Source of the DNA: Roseovarius nubinhibens ISM
GTDB taxonomy: Bacteria; Pseudomonadota; Alphaproteobacteria; Rhodobacterales; Rhodobacteraceae
Length of the DNA stretch: 64,000 nucleotides
Assembly (NCBI RefSeq): GCF_000152625.1
Contig: NZ_CH724156.1
Span: forward strand, 2,382,687 to 2,446,686
Direction of reading: 5' to 3'
Both the position numbers and the translations under genes were made by a program. Below, one piece after another: positions 8,377 through 17,349 of the stretch; positions within the stretch are counted from its first letter, which is position 1, and each line of letters begins with the position of its first letter. Below the pieces are notes generated by a model. The model ran no database searches. It saw only the letters and a list, made by a program, of their open reading frames with translations, and was not told the origin of the DNA.

Positions 8377-9096
8377 ATGCGTAAACTGATCTGTGCCAGC
8401 TTTCTCGTTCTTGCGGGATGCGTGAGCACCACCACGACCCAGTCGCCCAGCCCGCAGCCGAGCCAGCCGCAGGCGCAATCGGCCCAGAGCAAGGCCACCA
8501 CACCGACCGCCGCACAGGTGAGCCGGTTCAAGACCGTGGTGTCCCGCGTCGAGCCGGTGGCCGAGCGGATGTGCCGCCAGCAGACCTCGAACCTCAACTG
8601 TGATTTCAAGGTGGTGATCGACGATCGCCCGCAGAAATCGCCGAACGCGTTCCAGACCATCGACAAATCGGGGCGGCCGATCCTGGCCTTCAACCTGCCG
8701 ATGATCGCGCAGGTGCGCAATGATGACGAGTTGGCCTTTGTGATGGGCCATGAGGCGGCGCATCATATCGAGCGCCATCTCGACCAGCAGCGCAACAATG
8801 CCATGGCCGGGGCGATCATCCTCGGCGGGCTTGCGGCGCTCACCGGTGCAAGCTCGGGCAATGTCGATGCGGCGGCGGATCTCGGCGCCAATGTCGGCGC
8901 GCGTAGCTATTCCAAGAATCACGAGCTCGAGGCGGATGCGCTGGGCACGGTGATCACGCGCTATGCGGGCTATAACCCGGTGCGCGGGGCCGAGTTCTTT
9001 ACCCAGATCCCGGATCCGGGCGACCGCTTCCTCGGCACCCACCCGCCCAACAAGTCGCGGATCGAGACGGTGCGCCGGGTCAACGCCGGGCTCTGA
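8377..9096 (+). CDS. M48 family metalloprotease, lipoprotein
   Basis: A 239-residue zinc protease. Residues 1-15 form a lipoprotein signal peptide ending in the lipobox LAGC, so the mature protein should be anchored by its lipidated cysteine. A Ser/Pro/Gln-rich linker (about 16-45) precedes the peptidase domain. The zinc motif is HEAAHH near residue 125, and the third ligand lies in NHELEADALG near 187. Relatives include LoiP and BepA, which maintain outer-membrane proteins. Its stop overlaps the next start (TGATG). Confidence 0.88.
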   Translation: MRKLICASFLVLAGCVSTTTTQSPSPQPSQPQAQSAQSKATTPTAAQVSRFKTVVSRVEPVAERMCRQQTSNLNCDFKVVIDDRPQKSPNAFQTIDKSGRPILAFNLPMIAQVRNDDELAFVMGHEAAHHIERHLDQQRNNAMAGAIILGGLAALTGASSGNVDAAADLGANVGARSYSKNHELEADALGTVITRYAGYNPVRGAEFFTQIPDPGDRFLGTHPPNKSRIETVRRVNAGL

Positions 9097-9446
9097 TGCG
9101 GCAGCTTCTCAATGTGATCAGCGACCGGGGATCGAAATATGCGGTCTCCGGGGCGGCGGTGCGGGATCGCGCCGCCGTTGACGATTTTCTCAAGGAATTG
9201 AAACGCAACAAGAAGTTCGCGAAGGCGACCCACAACAGCTGGGCGGTGGATTTCTCGGAGGCGGGCCCTCTCAAGGGCGATGACGGCGAAGCGGGCGCGG
9301 GCCAGGTCATCCTGCGGATGCTCGAGCGCGAAGAGCTGCGCGACCACGTGATCGTGGTCACCCGCTGGTATGGCGGCAAGCATCTCGGCGGCGACAGGTT
9401 CCGCCATGTGCAGGATTGCGTGCGGGCCTATTTGGAAGGGGCTTAG
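9096..9446 (+). CDS. YigZ/IMPACT (UPF0029) N-terminal domain protein
   Basis: A 116-residue protein with the IMPACT family signature [13 protein letters not shown] near residues 88-100 and the preceding GDDGEAGAG loop. It contains only the IMPACT_N domain; E. coli YigZ (about 200 residues) has an additional C-terminal domain that is absent here. The biochemical role is unsettled. It is coupled to the M48 gene by a one-base overlap and shares its last 4 bp with the end of convergent rimO. Confidence 0.82.
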   Translation: MRQLLNVISDRGSKYAVSGAAVRDRAAVDDFLKELKRNKKFAKATHNSWAVDFSEAGPLKGDDGEAGAGQVILRMLEREELRDHVIVVTRWYGGKHLGGDRFRHVQDCVRAYLEGA

Positions 9447-10813
9447 CCCAACCGCCCCCAGAGATCATATTCGCCGGCCTCGTCGACGGTGACCGAGACG
9501 AGATCGCCGACCGAGAGCCCCTCGGTGCCTTCGTCGATGAAGAGATTGCCGTCGATCTCGGGCGCATCCGCCTTGGTGCGGCAGGTGGCGATGCCGTCCG
9601 CGTCGATGTCATCGACGATCACCTCTTGGACGCTGCCCACCTTGGCGGCGAGCTTGGCCTCGGAGATGGCCTGCGCCTTTTCCATGAACCGCTCCCAACG
9701 CTCCTGCTTGACCTCTTCGGCGACGTGATCGGGCAGGTCGTTCGACCGCGCGCCATCGACGTTTTCATATTTGAAACAGCCGACCCGGTCGAGCTGGGCC
9801 TCGTCCATCCAGTCGAGCAGGTGCTGGAACTCGGCCTCGGTTTCACCGGGATAGCCCACGATGAAGGTCGAGCGCAGGGTGATGTCGGGGCAGATGTCGC
9901 GCCAGGCGGCGATCTCGGTCAGGGTTTTCGACGTATGGGCCGGGCGCGCCATGCGTTTGAGCACATCGGGATGCGAATGCTGAAACGGGATGTCGAGATA
10001 GGGCAGCACCAGCCCCTCGGCCATCAGCGGGATGAGCTGGCGCACATGCGGGTAGGGGTAGACGTAATGCAGCCGCACCCAAGCCCCGAGCGAGCCCAGA
10101 TCGCGGGCCAGATCGGTGATATGGGCGCGGTGGCCGCGATCCTCGGCATGTTTGATGTCAACGCCATAGGCCGAGGTGTCCTGACTGATCACCAGCAATT
10201 CGCGCACGCCGTTTTCGACCAGCTTCTCGGCCTCTCGCATCACCGCGAAGGCCGGGCGCGAGGCGAGACGGCCGCGCATGTCGGGGATGATGCAGAATTT
10301 GCACTTGTGATTGCAGCCCTCGGAAATCTTGAGATAGCTGTAATGGCGCGGCGTGAGCTTGACGCTCGAGGCGGGCAGCAGATCGACAAAGGGATCGGGC
10401 GAGGGCGGCACCGCCCCATGCACCGCGTCGAGCACCTGTTCATATTGATGCGGCCCGGTCACCGCGAGCACTTTGGGATGCACCCCGGTGATATAGTCGG
10501 GCTCGGCCCCGAGACAGCCGGTGACGATCACCCGGCCATTCTCCTTGAGCGCCTCGCCAATCGCCTCAAGGCTTTCGGCCTTGGCGCTGTCGAGAAAGCC
10601 GCAGGTGTTCACGATCACCGCATCGGCGCCGGAGTAATCGGGCGAGATGCCATAGCCTTCGGCGCGCAGCCGGGTCAGGATGCGTTCGCTGTCGACAAGG
10701 GCCTTGGGGCAGCCAAGGCTCACCATGCCAATGGTGGGCTGGCCAGCACGGGAGGTGTCGGTGACGCGGGCGCGCGCAAGATCGGGGCGCAGATCGGGTG
10801 GGTTTGTGCTCAT
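9443..10813 (-). CDS. rimO: Ribosomal protein S12 methylthiotransferase RimO
   Basis: A 456-residue radical-SAM enzyme that methylthiolates an aspartate of ribosomal protein S12. The N-terminal MTTase domain holds conserved cysteines in [20 protein letters not shown] and VTGCLG. The radical-SAM cluster motif is CNHKCKFC, and a C-terminal TRAM domain ends in [10 protein letters not shown], the RimO-type ending. Starts at 10813 or 10822 are both possible; neither has a strong Shine-Dalgarno. It is divergent from the AsmA gene. Confidence 0.94.
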   Translation of the reverse strand: MSTNPPDLRPDLARARVTDTSRAGQPTIGMVSLGCPKALVDSERILTRLRAEGYGISPDYSGADAVIVNTCGFLDSAKAESLEAIGEALKENGRVIVTGCLGAEPDYITGVHPKVLAVTGPHQYEQVLDAVHGAVPPSPDPFVDLLPASSVKLTPRHYSYLKISEGCNHKCKFCIIPDMRGRLASRPAFAVMREAEKLVENGVRELLVISQDTSAYGVDIKHAEDRGHRAHITDLARDLGSLGAWVRLHYVYPYPHVRQLIPLMAEGLVLPYLDIPFQHSHPDVLKRMARPAHTSKTLTEIAAWRDICPDITLRSTFIVGYPGETEAEFQHLLDWMDEAQLDRVGCFKYENVDGARSNDLPDHVAEEVKQERWERFMEKAQAISEAKLAAKVGSVQEVIVDDIDADGIATCRTKADAPEIDGNLFIDEGTEGLSVGDLVSVTVDEAGEYDLWGRLG

Positions 10814-10929
10814 GGGGGCCATATAACCATGCCGGGGCGGGCCGGAAAGAGTGAAACGGTTATTGTAAATCAGGGCCGCGGCTTCCATCATTGCGAAAAG
10901 ACACAGCAGAGCAGGACGGAGGCCCACCC

Positions 10930-12888
10930 ATGCGCTGGATCATTCGCCTGATGGTGCTGGCCCTTGTGTTCGTGGTCATTGCCGTCGGTTCAATTCTCTT
11001 GTTGCCGAGCGAGCGCATTGCCCGCATTGCCGCCGACCAGATCGCCCAGGCCACCGGGCGCAAGGTCGAGATGACCGGCGAGACCAAGGTCAGTTTCTAC
11101 CCCGTGCTGGGCATCAGCACCGGGCGCACCACCGTCGCCAATGCCGATTGGTCCGACAAGGGCCCGATGTTCCAGGCCGACAGTTTCAAGGTCGGGGTCG
11201 ATCCTCAGGCGCTCTTTGGCGGGGCGATCCGGATCACCGGGCTCGAAGCGGTGAACCCGCATATCCTGTTGCAAAAGGACAAATCGGGCCGCGTCAACTG
11301 GGAGCTCAATGTCGAGGGGGTCACCACCACCGGCGCCGGGACCGAGAGCGCGCCGGCGCAATCCTCGCAGCTGGCTCTGACGCTGGACCGGGCGCTCATC
11401 ACCGGGGCGCAGCTCACCTATATCGACGATCAGGCGGGCAGCACCACGCAGATCAAGGATGTGAATTTCGATATGCGCTGGCCGTCCTATACCGGCGAGG
11501 CGACGATCGACGCCTCGTTCCGGCCCGCGCAAGAGGTGGTGTCGATCACCGGCCGCATCGCGCGGCTCGATCATCTGATCGACGGGGCGGTGTCGGATCT
11601 GACGGCCAAGGTCAGCACCAAGGGCGGTGCCGTCGATTTCACCGGCAAGGTGAGCAGCCTGCCGCAGGCGGCGGGGCGGATCAGCGCCGATCTGTCAGAC
11701 AGCTCGCGGTTTATGACCTCGCTGGGGCAAGCGGCGCTCGACCTGCCAGAGGGGCTTGGCCGGGCGGCATCGGTGGCGGGGGACCTGACCTATAGCGAGG
11801 CGGGGCGGCTGTCGCTGCGCAACCTCAGCGCCAAGCTCGACCACAATAGCCTGACGGGCGGGGTTGATTTCATCCCCGGCGGGGCGCGACCCCGGATCGA
11901 GGCGCAGCTTGACGCGGGCGCGCTCGACCTCAGCGCGCTGGCGCCCGAGAGCGACGGCGAGGCCGGCACCAAGGAGACCGGCACGGCGGTGGACACCGGT
12001 TGGTCCAAGGCGCCGATCGATGCCAGCGCGCTTGGCCTGGCCGATGCGCAGATTGCGCTTTCTGCCAAGAGCATCGACCTCGGCACGTTCAACTTTGGCC
12101 AGACGCGGATGATCGCCGCGGTCGATAATTCGCGGGCGGTGTTCACGCTCAAGGAGCTCAGCGGCTATGGCGGCAATGTCTCGGGCGAATTCGTTGCCAA
12201 CAACCGCAGCGGCCTTTCGGTGGGCGGCAGCATGACCGCGCGCGGCATGGATATGGAACGCCTGCTCACCGATGCGGCGGGGATCACGCGCTTTGCCACG
12301 ACGGGCGACATGACGCTCAATTTCCTCGGCGTTGGGCAATCGGTCCATGCGATCATGAACAGCCTGAGCGGCAGTCTCAGCCTTGGCACCGGGCGCGGCG
12401 TGATCAGCGGCTTTGACCTCGACAAGCTTATGCGCTCGGGCGATGTCACCGGCGGCACCACGGTGTTTGACGAGATGTCGGCGAGCTTTGCCATCAAGGA
12501 TGGCAATATGCAGGGTGACGATCTCAAGATGTCGATGCCGCTGGCGCGGGCGACGGGCACCGGACGGATCGGGCTTGGGGCGCAGGATCTGAACTATACG
12601 TTCACGCCGAGCCTTCTCGAGGGCGACAGCCGCAAGGGTCTCGCCATTCCGGTGCGCATCAAGGGGCCTTGGGCCAATCCCAAGATCTACCCCGATCTTG
12701 AGGCGGCGATTGATCTCAACTTCAAGGAAGAGAAGAAAAAGCTCAAGGAAGAGGCCCGCCAAGAGGTTCAGAAGGCCATCGAGAAAGAGCTTGGGGTGAC
12801 GGTGCCCGAGGGCGGCGATCTCAAGGATACGCTCAAGAAAGAGGCTGAGGACACGATCAAGAAAGAGCTGTTCAAGCTTTTTGACTGA
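10930..12888 (+). CDS. AsmA family protein
   Basis: A 652-residue protein with one N-terminal membrane anchor (about residues 3-25) and a long beta-rich periplasmic part typical of AsmA-like proteins, bridge-like proteins thought to affect lipid transport to the outer membrane. The N-terminal [19 protein letters not shown] and the C-terminal [12 protein letters not shown] regions fit the family. The last 50 residues are lysine/glutamate-rich and helical. GGAGG precedes the ATG at 10930. Annotation as AsmA is firm; the lipid-transport role is inferred from family knowledge. Confidence 0.87.
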   Translation: MRWIIRLMVLALVFVVIAVGSILLLPSERIARIAADQIAQATGRKVEMTGETKVSFYPVLGISTGRTTVANADWSDKGPMFQADSFKVGVDPQALFGGAIRITGLEAVNPHILLQKDKSGRVNWELNVEGVTTTGAGTESAPAQSSQLALTLDRALITGAQLTYIDDQAGSTTQIKDVNFDMRWPSYTGEATIDASFRPAQEVVSITGRIARLDHLIDGAVSDLTAKVSTKGGAVDFTGKVSSLPQAAGRISADLSDSSRFMTSLGQAALDLPEGLGRAASVAGDLTYSEAGRLSLRNLSAKLDHNSLTGGVDFIPGGARPRIEAQLDAGALDLSALAPESDGEAGTKETGTAVDTGWSKAPIDASALGLADAQIALSAKSIDLGTFNFGQTRMIAAVDNSRAVFTLKELSGYGGNVSGEFVANNRSGLSVGGSMTARGMDMERLLTDAAGITRFATTGDMTLNFLGVGQSVHAIMNSLSGSLSLGTGRGVISGFDLDKLMRSGDVTGGTTVFDEMSASFAIKDGNMQGDDLKMSMPLARATGTGRIGLGAQDLNYTFTPSLLEGDSRKGLAIPVRIKGPWANPKIYPDLEAAIDLNFKEEKKKLKEEARQEVQKAIEKELGVTVPEGGDLKDTLKKEAEDTIKKELFKLFD

Positions 12889-12910
12889 CGGGCGTCATGC
12901 CGGGCAAAGC

Positions 12911-12939
12911 AAAGGGGCCGCGAATGTGCGGCCCCTTTT
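12911..12939. terminator. Bidirectional rho-independent terminator
   Basis: An 11-bp stem (12911-12921 AAAGGGGCCGC with 12928-12938) with a 6-nt loop has T-rich flanks on both strands. It sits between the convergent AsmA and HlyD-family genes and can terminate both. Confidence 0.85.
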
Positions 12940-12958
12940 GTTTGTGCTGTGGCGGGGC

Positions 12959-14152
12959 TCAGTGGCCGCCGCCGCCAAGCCCGACACCGGCGATGAGCGC
13001 GCCCCAGACCTTGAGCCGCAGCCCCGCCGCCTTGACCACCCCGGTGGCCGAGATCACGTGACCGAAAACGCCGGGAAGACGGTTGGTATAGGTCTGGATG
13101 ATGCAGCCACTGCCATCGAGCATGATCGCCTCATGTTCCGGGTGCAGCAGTTCGAAATAGACAAGGATCGAGCCGCGTGTCGCCCGGGCGCTGGGCTCGA
13201 GAAGATCGCCGCCGGGGGTGACCTGACCCGACGCGATGGCGGGCTGAATGGCCACGATATGCGCGGGCAACACCGCATCCCGGTTCGACAGGTTCAGATT
13301 GCTTTCGCAGGCGATCTCGGCGGGCATCCCTTCGTAAAGCGTGGCGCGGGCGACCTGTGGGAACCCGGCGATCACCCGCAGATGGGCGTCCTCGCCCCGT
13401 TCGGGGATGATCACCATGCCCGGGCGCAGCACCAGCTGTGACGCGGGGCTGCCGACGCTCATCGCCATCTGCGTCACCGTGCCATCGGCATAGGCGCGCA
13501 CCTCGGTGTGATCGAGCTCGACCTGGGCGCGTTGCACAGCCGCCTCGGCCACGGCGCGCTGAGCGGGGATGCTCTGCGACAGATCGGTTTCGGCCACGTC
13601 GGTCTGTGCCTTGGCCGCCTCGCGCGTGGCCTCGGCGGAAATGACCGCCGCCTCCAGCTCGCGCACCTTATCCTGGGTGCCGACATTGCGGTCGAGCAGG
13701 GTCTGCGCCTGATCGAGATCCTGCTGCAGCTTGGCGAGGCTGGCGTTGGCTGATGTGACGCTCGCCTTGGCGAGGGTCAGCGCATCCTTGGCCTTGGCCT
13801 CGGCGGCGTCGAGCTGGGCAAGCTCGGCCTTGGCCTGGGTCAGGGCGGCGGTCTGGCTGCTGTTCTCGATGCGAAAGAGCAGATCGCCCGCCTTGACCGC
13901 CTGACCGTTTTCGACGGCCACCTCGGTCACCGGGCCATTGGCCTGCGCCACGACCGAGATGGTGCGAAAGGGCACGAGACCGGTGTAGGATTTCGGGTGA
14001 AAGTAAAAGATCGTCACGAACAGCGCGAAGGCGAGGCAGGCCCAGGCGTAGAGCGCGGTTTTCATGTTCCAGATGGTCATCGCCTCGCCGCGCAGGCGCA
14101 GTTGAATATAGCGGATGAGAACGGGAAAGGAGGTCAGGAGCAGCTCAATCAT
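12959..14152 (-). CDS. HlyD family secretion/efflux periplasmic adaptor
   Basis: A 397-residue membrane fusion protein. A single membrane helix (about residues 32-50) is followed by a lipoyl-like half (ANGPVTEVAVENGQAVKAGD), an alanine/lysine-rich coiled-coil hairpin (about 105-215) and a second lipoyl half with the RAYADGTVTQM motif. It resembles EmrA/AaeA-type adaptors that link an inner-membrane pump to the outer membrane, but no pump gene adjoins. Its start overlaps the end of the small membrane protein gene by 8 bp, so the two are a coupled pair. The C-terminus ends in a glycine-rich GVGLGGGGH tail. Confidence 0.86.
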   Translation of the reverse strand: MIELLLTSFPVLIRYIQLRLRGEAMTIWNMKTALYAWACLAFALFVTIFYFHPKSYTGLVPFRTISVVAQANGPVTEVAVENGQAVKAGDLLFRIENSSQTAALTQAKAELAQLDAAEAKAKDALTLAKASVTSANASLAKLQQDLDQAQTLLDRNVGTQDKVRELEAAVISAEATREAAKAQTDVAETDLSQSIPAQRAVAEAAVQRAQVELDHTEVRAYADGTVTQMAMSVGSPASQLVLRPGMVIIPERGEDAHLRVIAGFPQVARATLYEGMPAEIACESNLNLSNRDAVLPAHIVAIQPAIASGQVTPGGDLLEPSARATRGSILVYFELLHPEHEAIMLDGSGCIIQTYTNRLPGVFGHVISATGVVKAAGLRLKVWGALIAGVGLGGGGH

Positions 14153-14534
14153 GGGCGGTCTCCGGGCCGGTCGCCACAGCGGTGTCATGAGGCCGGGTCT
14201 CGGGCGCGCCGGCAGGGCCTTCGCCCACATGGAACCGCGCCCAATCGGCCATCAGCGCGATGAGAATGGCGCTGAGCGGCAGCAGGATGCTCACATGTCC
14301 GAGGGGGAAAACCTCATAGAGCAGGGCGATTGTCAGCAGTGTCGGGATCGTCTTGGCCAAGGGCGTGCCATGGGCGCGCTGTTCGGCCCAGCGGTCAAAG
14401 GATGCATAGAGCACCACCAGCCCGTAGAGCGCGAGAATAAGACCGCCCAAGGCCACCCAGGCCAGACTGTCGCCCCCGCCGGGGGAGGTGAACCAAAAAG
14501 GCGCCGCGTGTTCGGAACCATGCGTTGTCGTCAT
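14145..14534 (-). CDS. Small integral membrane protein paired with HlyD adaptor
   Basis: A 129-residue protein with about two or three membrane segments (residues 24-43 and 65-92), upstream of and overlapping the HlyD-type adaptor. Such small proteins accompany YibH/AaeX-like adaptor pairs; I cannot name a specific family. AGGAG precedes the ATG at 14534, and a 20-bp near-palindrome lies just upstream of that site. Confidence 0.7.
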   Translation of the reverse strand: MTTTHGSEHAAPFWFTSPGGGDSLAWVALGGLILALYGLVVLYASFDRWAEQRAHGTPLAKTIPTLLTIALLYEVFPLGHVSILLPLSAILIALMADWARFHVGEGPAGAPETRPHDTAVATGPETAHD

Positions 14535-14545
14535 CGGAAACTCCT

Positions 14546-14565
14546 CTTGCAAATATATCTGCAAG
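14546..14565. promoter_or_regulatory. 20-bp near-palindrome upstream of the membrane-protein/HlyD pair (putative operator)
   Basis: Arms CTTGCA (14546-14551) and TGCAAG (14560-14565) flank an AT-rich core containing the self-complementary ATATAT. On the minus strand the core reads TATATT, a plausible -10 element, so a protein bound to the dyad would cover the promoter. It lies 12-31 bp before the start codon of the small membrane protein. No regulator gene adjoins. Operator function is inferred. Confidence 0.45.
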
Positions 14566-14686
14566 GGTAAGCGACCGATCCGCCAGCTGTCCACGATTTA
14601 TGGGGGGCGCAAATGCGATCCGGCGGCCCCTATGTCAGGGCCGCCGGGTCATGGAAACAAAGCGCGCGCGTTGCGCTGCGAGAGAT

Positions 14687-15301
14687 TTAGCGGCGGCGGT
14701 CCCGGCGCGACGACATGGGCTGGAACGCCACGCCGACATGGGCCTCGCAATAGGGTTTGCCCGCTTGCGACGGCAGGCCGCAGAACCAGAAATCATCGGT
14801 CGCGGGATCGCCCACGGGCCATTTGCAGGTCCGCGAGGTCAGCTCCATCAGCGTGAGCTTCTTGGCCTTCTTCTCGACTTCGCTGACCTTGGCCAGCGCC
14901 TTGGGGTCGATCTCATTGGCCGAAGGCTGCGGCGGCAGGGGCTGACCGGCCGGGATGATCGGCTTGATCCGGCTGCCGGGCACCGGGCTCGGCGCAGCCT
15001 CTGCGGCGGGCTCGGGCTTGGGCGCGGGCTCTTCCTTGGGCTGCGGCGCGGCGGCGGCGGCCTTCTTGGGCTTGGGCGCAGGTTTCGCAGCCGCCTTGGC
15101 GGGCTTGGGCTTGGCCTCGGTCGCCGCGCTCGCGCCGCCCGTGCCGCCACCGCCATTGCGGTTGGACAGGCCAAGGCGATGCACCTTGCCGATCACCGCG
15201 TTGCGGGTGACGCCGCCGAGTTCCTTGGCGATCTGGCTGGCCGATTGCCCTTCAGCCCACATTTTCTTGAGTATCTCGACGCGTTCGTCGTTCCAGGACA
15301 T
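14687..15301 (-). CDS. gcrA: GcrA cell-cycle regulator
   Basis: A 204-residue alphaproteobacterial transcription factor that works with sigma-70 and methylated GAnTC sites. The N-terminal domain SWNDERVEILKKMWAEGQSA and GVTRNAVIGKVHRLGLSNR (residues 2-50) is diagnostic. A long low-complexity Ala/Pro/Lys/Glu linker (about 55-130) leads to the C-terminal domain with CKWPVGDP, FCGL and PYCEAH. The frame extends upstream of MSWNDE, but this is the conserved start. It is divergent from the ABC-2 permease gene and upstream of the small-membrane/HlyD pair. Confidence 0.95.
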   Translation of the reverse strand: MSWNDERVEILKKMWAEGQSASQIAKELGGVTRNAVIGKVHRLGLSNRNGGGGTGGASAATEAKPKPAKAAAKPAPKPKKAAAAAPQPKEEPAPKPEPAAEAAPSPVPGSRIKPIIPAGQPLPPQPSANEIDPKALAKVSEVEKKAKKLTLMELTSRTCKWPVGDPATDDFWFCGLPSQAGKPYCEAHVGVAFQPMSSRRDRRR

Positions 15302-15433
15302 GGTAACTCCGTGCAAAAGGGGCGGGGCACATCCCCTGTGCATTGCCGCCCTGAAAAATCCGGTCAAGGGCCTATTCTAATCACTGGGGGCCAAGTTACA
15401 AGGCACGAGCAACGGAATCGGCACGAGGGCAGC

Positions 15434-16231
15434 ATGTATCAGCAAATGGGCGAAAGACGGTTCGGGGCGGTCAACTGGCTGGGGCTGGCGACATTGGCGC
15501 GGCGCGAGGTGCAGCGCTTTCTCGCGGTCTGGACGCAAACCATCCTTGCGCCGCTCGTGACCTCGGGGCTGTTCCTGCTGATTTTCACCATCGCCATCGG
15601 GCCTCGGCGCGGCGATGTGATGGGCGTGCCCTTTACCCATTTCATTGCCCCCGGCATCCTGATGATGGCGGTGATCCAGAACGCTTTTGCCAATACCTCC
15701 TCGTCGATTGTCATCTCGAAAGTGCAGGGCAATATCGTCGACACGCTGATGCCGCCGCTCAGCGCTGGAGAGCTGGTGCTGGGCTATCTCGCGGGGGCGG
15801 TGGCGCGCGGGGTGATCGTGGCGCTGGCGATTGCGCTGGGTCTGTGGCTGGTGCTCGGGCAGGCCCCGGCGCATCCGATCTGGGCGCTATGCTTTGTCGT
15901 GCTTGGCGCGGCATTCATCGGCGGTGTCGGCATCGTGGCGGGGATTTTTGCCAATAAATTCGACCAGATGGCGGCCATCACCAATTTCATCGTGACGCCC
16001 TTGGCGTTCCTGTCGGGCACGTTTTATTCGGTCGAGGCGCTGCCGCCGGTGCTGCGCGATATCACCCATGCCAACCCGATCTTCTACCTGATCGACGGCG
16101 CGCGGTTCGGGGTCATCGGCGTCTCGGACGCCTCACCGGTGTTGGCGCTCTCGGTGGCCTGCGGCTCCGTTCTCGGGATCATGGCGCTGGCCTGGCTGAT
16201 GTTCCGCCGGGGCTATCGGCTCAAGTCCTGA
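15434..16231 (+). CDS. ABC-2 type transporter permease
   Basis: A 265-residue inner-membrane protein with six hydrophobic segments and the ABC-2 signature region ending in NPIFYLIDGARFGVIG, as in NodJ/DrrB/YadH-type exporters. The start at 15434 has GAGGG upstream and fits the family; the frame is open far upstream but only antisense to gcrA. No ATP-binding subunit gene is next to it in this window, so its ATPase must be encoded elsewhere. Substrate unknown. Confidence 0.88.
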   Translation: MYQQMGERRFGAVNWLGLATLARREVQRFLAVWTQTILAPLVTSGLFLLIFTIAIGPRRGDVMGVPFTHFIAPGILMMAVIQNAFANTSSSIVISKVQGNIVDTLMPPLSAGELVLGYLAGAVARGVIVALAIALGLWLVLGQAPAHPIWALCFVVLGAAFIGGVGIVAGIFANKFDQMAAITNFIVTPLAFLSGTFYSVEALPPVLRDITHANPIFYLIDGARFGVIGVSDASPVLALSVACGSVLGIMALAWLMFRRGYRLKS

Positions 16232-17097
16232 GCCGGCCTTCGCGCCAGGCCAGAAGCCCCGCGCCGCAGAGGATCACCACCCCGCCAATGAGCGAGACCG
16301 CATCCGGCACAACGCCAAAGATCGCCAGATCGTAGAGCGCGGCAAAGGCCAGCGCCGCATAGAAGAAAGGCGCCACGAAACTGGCATCGGCGCGGGCCAT
16401 GGCATTGACGAAACAGGCCTGACCCGAAGCCATGAGCGCGCCGAGACCGGCCAGCGCCGCCCATTGCGCGGGCGTCGGTGTTTGCCAGACGGCGAGGGCT
16501 GCGAGCGTCGCGATGCACAGCCCGATCACATTGTTGAGCAAGAGAATCTGCATCATGCCTTCGCGGCCCGACAGGCGCTTGATCAAGATCAGCTCGGCCC
16601 CGAGGCAAAGCGCCGAGCCCAGCGCCAGCAGCGCCCCGAACTCGAGCGCGCCGCCCCCCGGGCGGGTCAGGATGAGCGCCCCGCAAAGCGCCACGGCAGC
16701 AGCAGTCCAACGCCACGGCCCGACCTTTTCGCCCAAGAGCGGCACCGCCAGCAGCATGGCGAAGACCGGGTTGAGAAAACTGATCGCGGTGGCATCCGAC
16801 AGCGGGATAAAGGCCGCGGCGGCGAACATAAAGCTCGCCCCGCCCCAGCCGAGGCTCGACCGGCCCAGATGCAACAAGAGCGCGGGCGGGGTGAAGCGGG
16901 GGCCAGCACCAAAGCCGCCCCTGAGAGCGCCATCAGGGCAAAGAAAACCGGCCCTGGCTGATCTGTAGCGCGTGGAGCGGCGGCCCGAGAACGCCGGTGC
17001 CCAGCGCCTTGGCGATCAGCGTGGTGGCGGCAATGAACCCAGCGGCACAGAGCGTGAGCAGGGCGACAAGGGCAGGGTTCTGGGGGCGCGAGGTCAT
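16221..17097 (-). pseudogene. EamA/DMT family transporter with two frameshifts
   Basis: The gene begins MTSRPQNPALVALLTLCAAG at 17097 and follows the EamA drug/metabolite transporter pattern, but the frame breaks twice. Near 16946 (an AAAGAAAA run on the plus strand) similarity moves to a second frame reading FFALMALSGAALVLAP, and near 16900 (a GGGGG run) it moves to a third frame, which continues as TPPALLLHLGRSSLGWGG through to the stop at 16221. Restoring one base at each run gives about 292 residues with ten membrane helices, a normal EamA length. Either the gene is decaying or the two homopolymer positions are sequencing errors; reads would decide. The 3' end overlaps the ABC permease end by 11 bp. 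Confidence 0.8.
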
Positions 17098-17193
17098 GGG
17101 CCATCGGTGACAGCCGCCCCTGACCCTCGCAAGAGACAAAACGGCGGGGAATGCATTTTTTGCTTCCCGAATGGCTGAGCGGACGCTAAACCC

Positions 17194-17247
17194 ATGGCCA
17201 TGATCAAACGACGCCTTCATATCCGACGCCGACGCCTGAGTGCGTGA
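17194..17247 (+). CDS. Arginine-rich leader peptide upstream of argD-argF (putative)
   Basis: A 17-residue ORF, MAMIKRRLHIRRRRLSA, lies 103 bp before argD. Six of the 17 residues are arginine, four in a row, using alternating CGA and CGC codons. A GC-rich hairpin followed by a U-tract lies 15 bp beyond its stop. This arrangement (short ORF rich in the regulated amino acid, then a terminator, then biosynthetic genes for that amino acid) is the layout of ribosome-mediated attenuation. The Shine-Dalgarno match is weak. The HIRR segment also recalls the ornithine-sensing arrest peptide SpeFL of gammaproteobacteria, though its second histidine is missing. Expression is unproven. Confidence 0.55.
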   Translation: MAMIKRRLHIRRRRLSA

Positions 17248-17262
17248 GCCCCGTTTGACCCC

Positions 17263-17284
17263 GGCGCGATTGCGCCTTTTCTTC
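17263..17284 (+). terminator. Attenuator-type hairpin in the argD leader
   Basis: The stem GGCGC/GCGCC (17263-17267 with 17272-17276) closes a GATT loop and is followed by TTTTCTTC. The segment TGCGT at 17241-17245, just before the stop of the leader ORF, could pair with GCGCG at 17264-17268 (two G-U pairs) as a weak antiterminator when a ribosome stalls on the arginine codons. This alternative fold is my inference. Confidence 0.5.
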
Positions 17285-17349
17285 CCCAGAGATTGACCTT
17301 TTCTTGACGCTGCGGCACTCAATGCCCTGTCTTTAGCGGAGTATATCCA

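Noticed and set aside
14525-15433. Apparent long N-terminal extension of the ABC-2 permease
   Set aside because: The extension runs antisense through gcrA. The permease begins at 15434 with its own ribosome-binding site.
17304-17332. TTGACG-centred promoter immediately before argD
   Set aside because: The -35 is good but no acceptable -10 lies at 16-18 bp; it was not used against the leader model, although a secondary promoter cannot be excluded.
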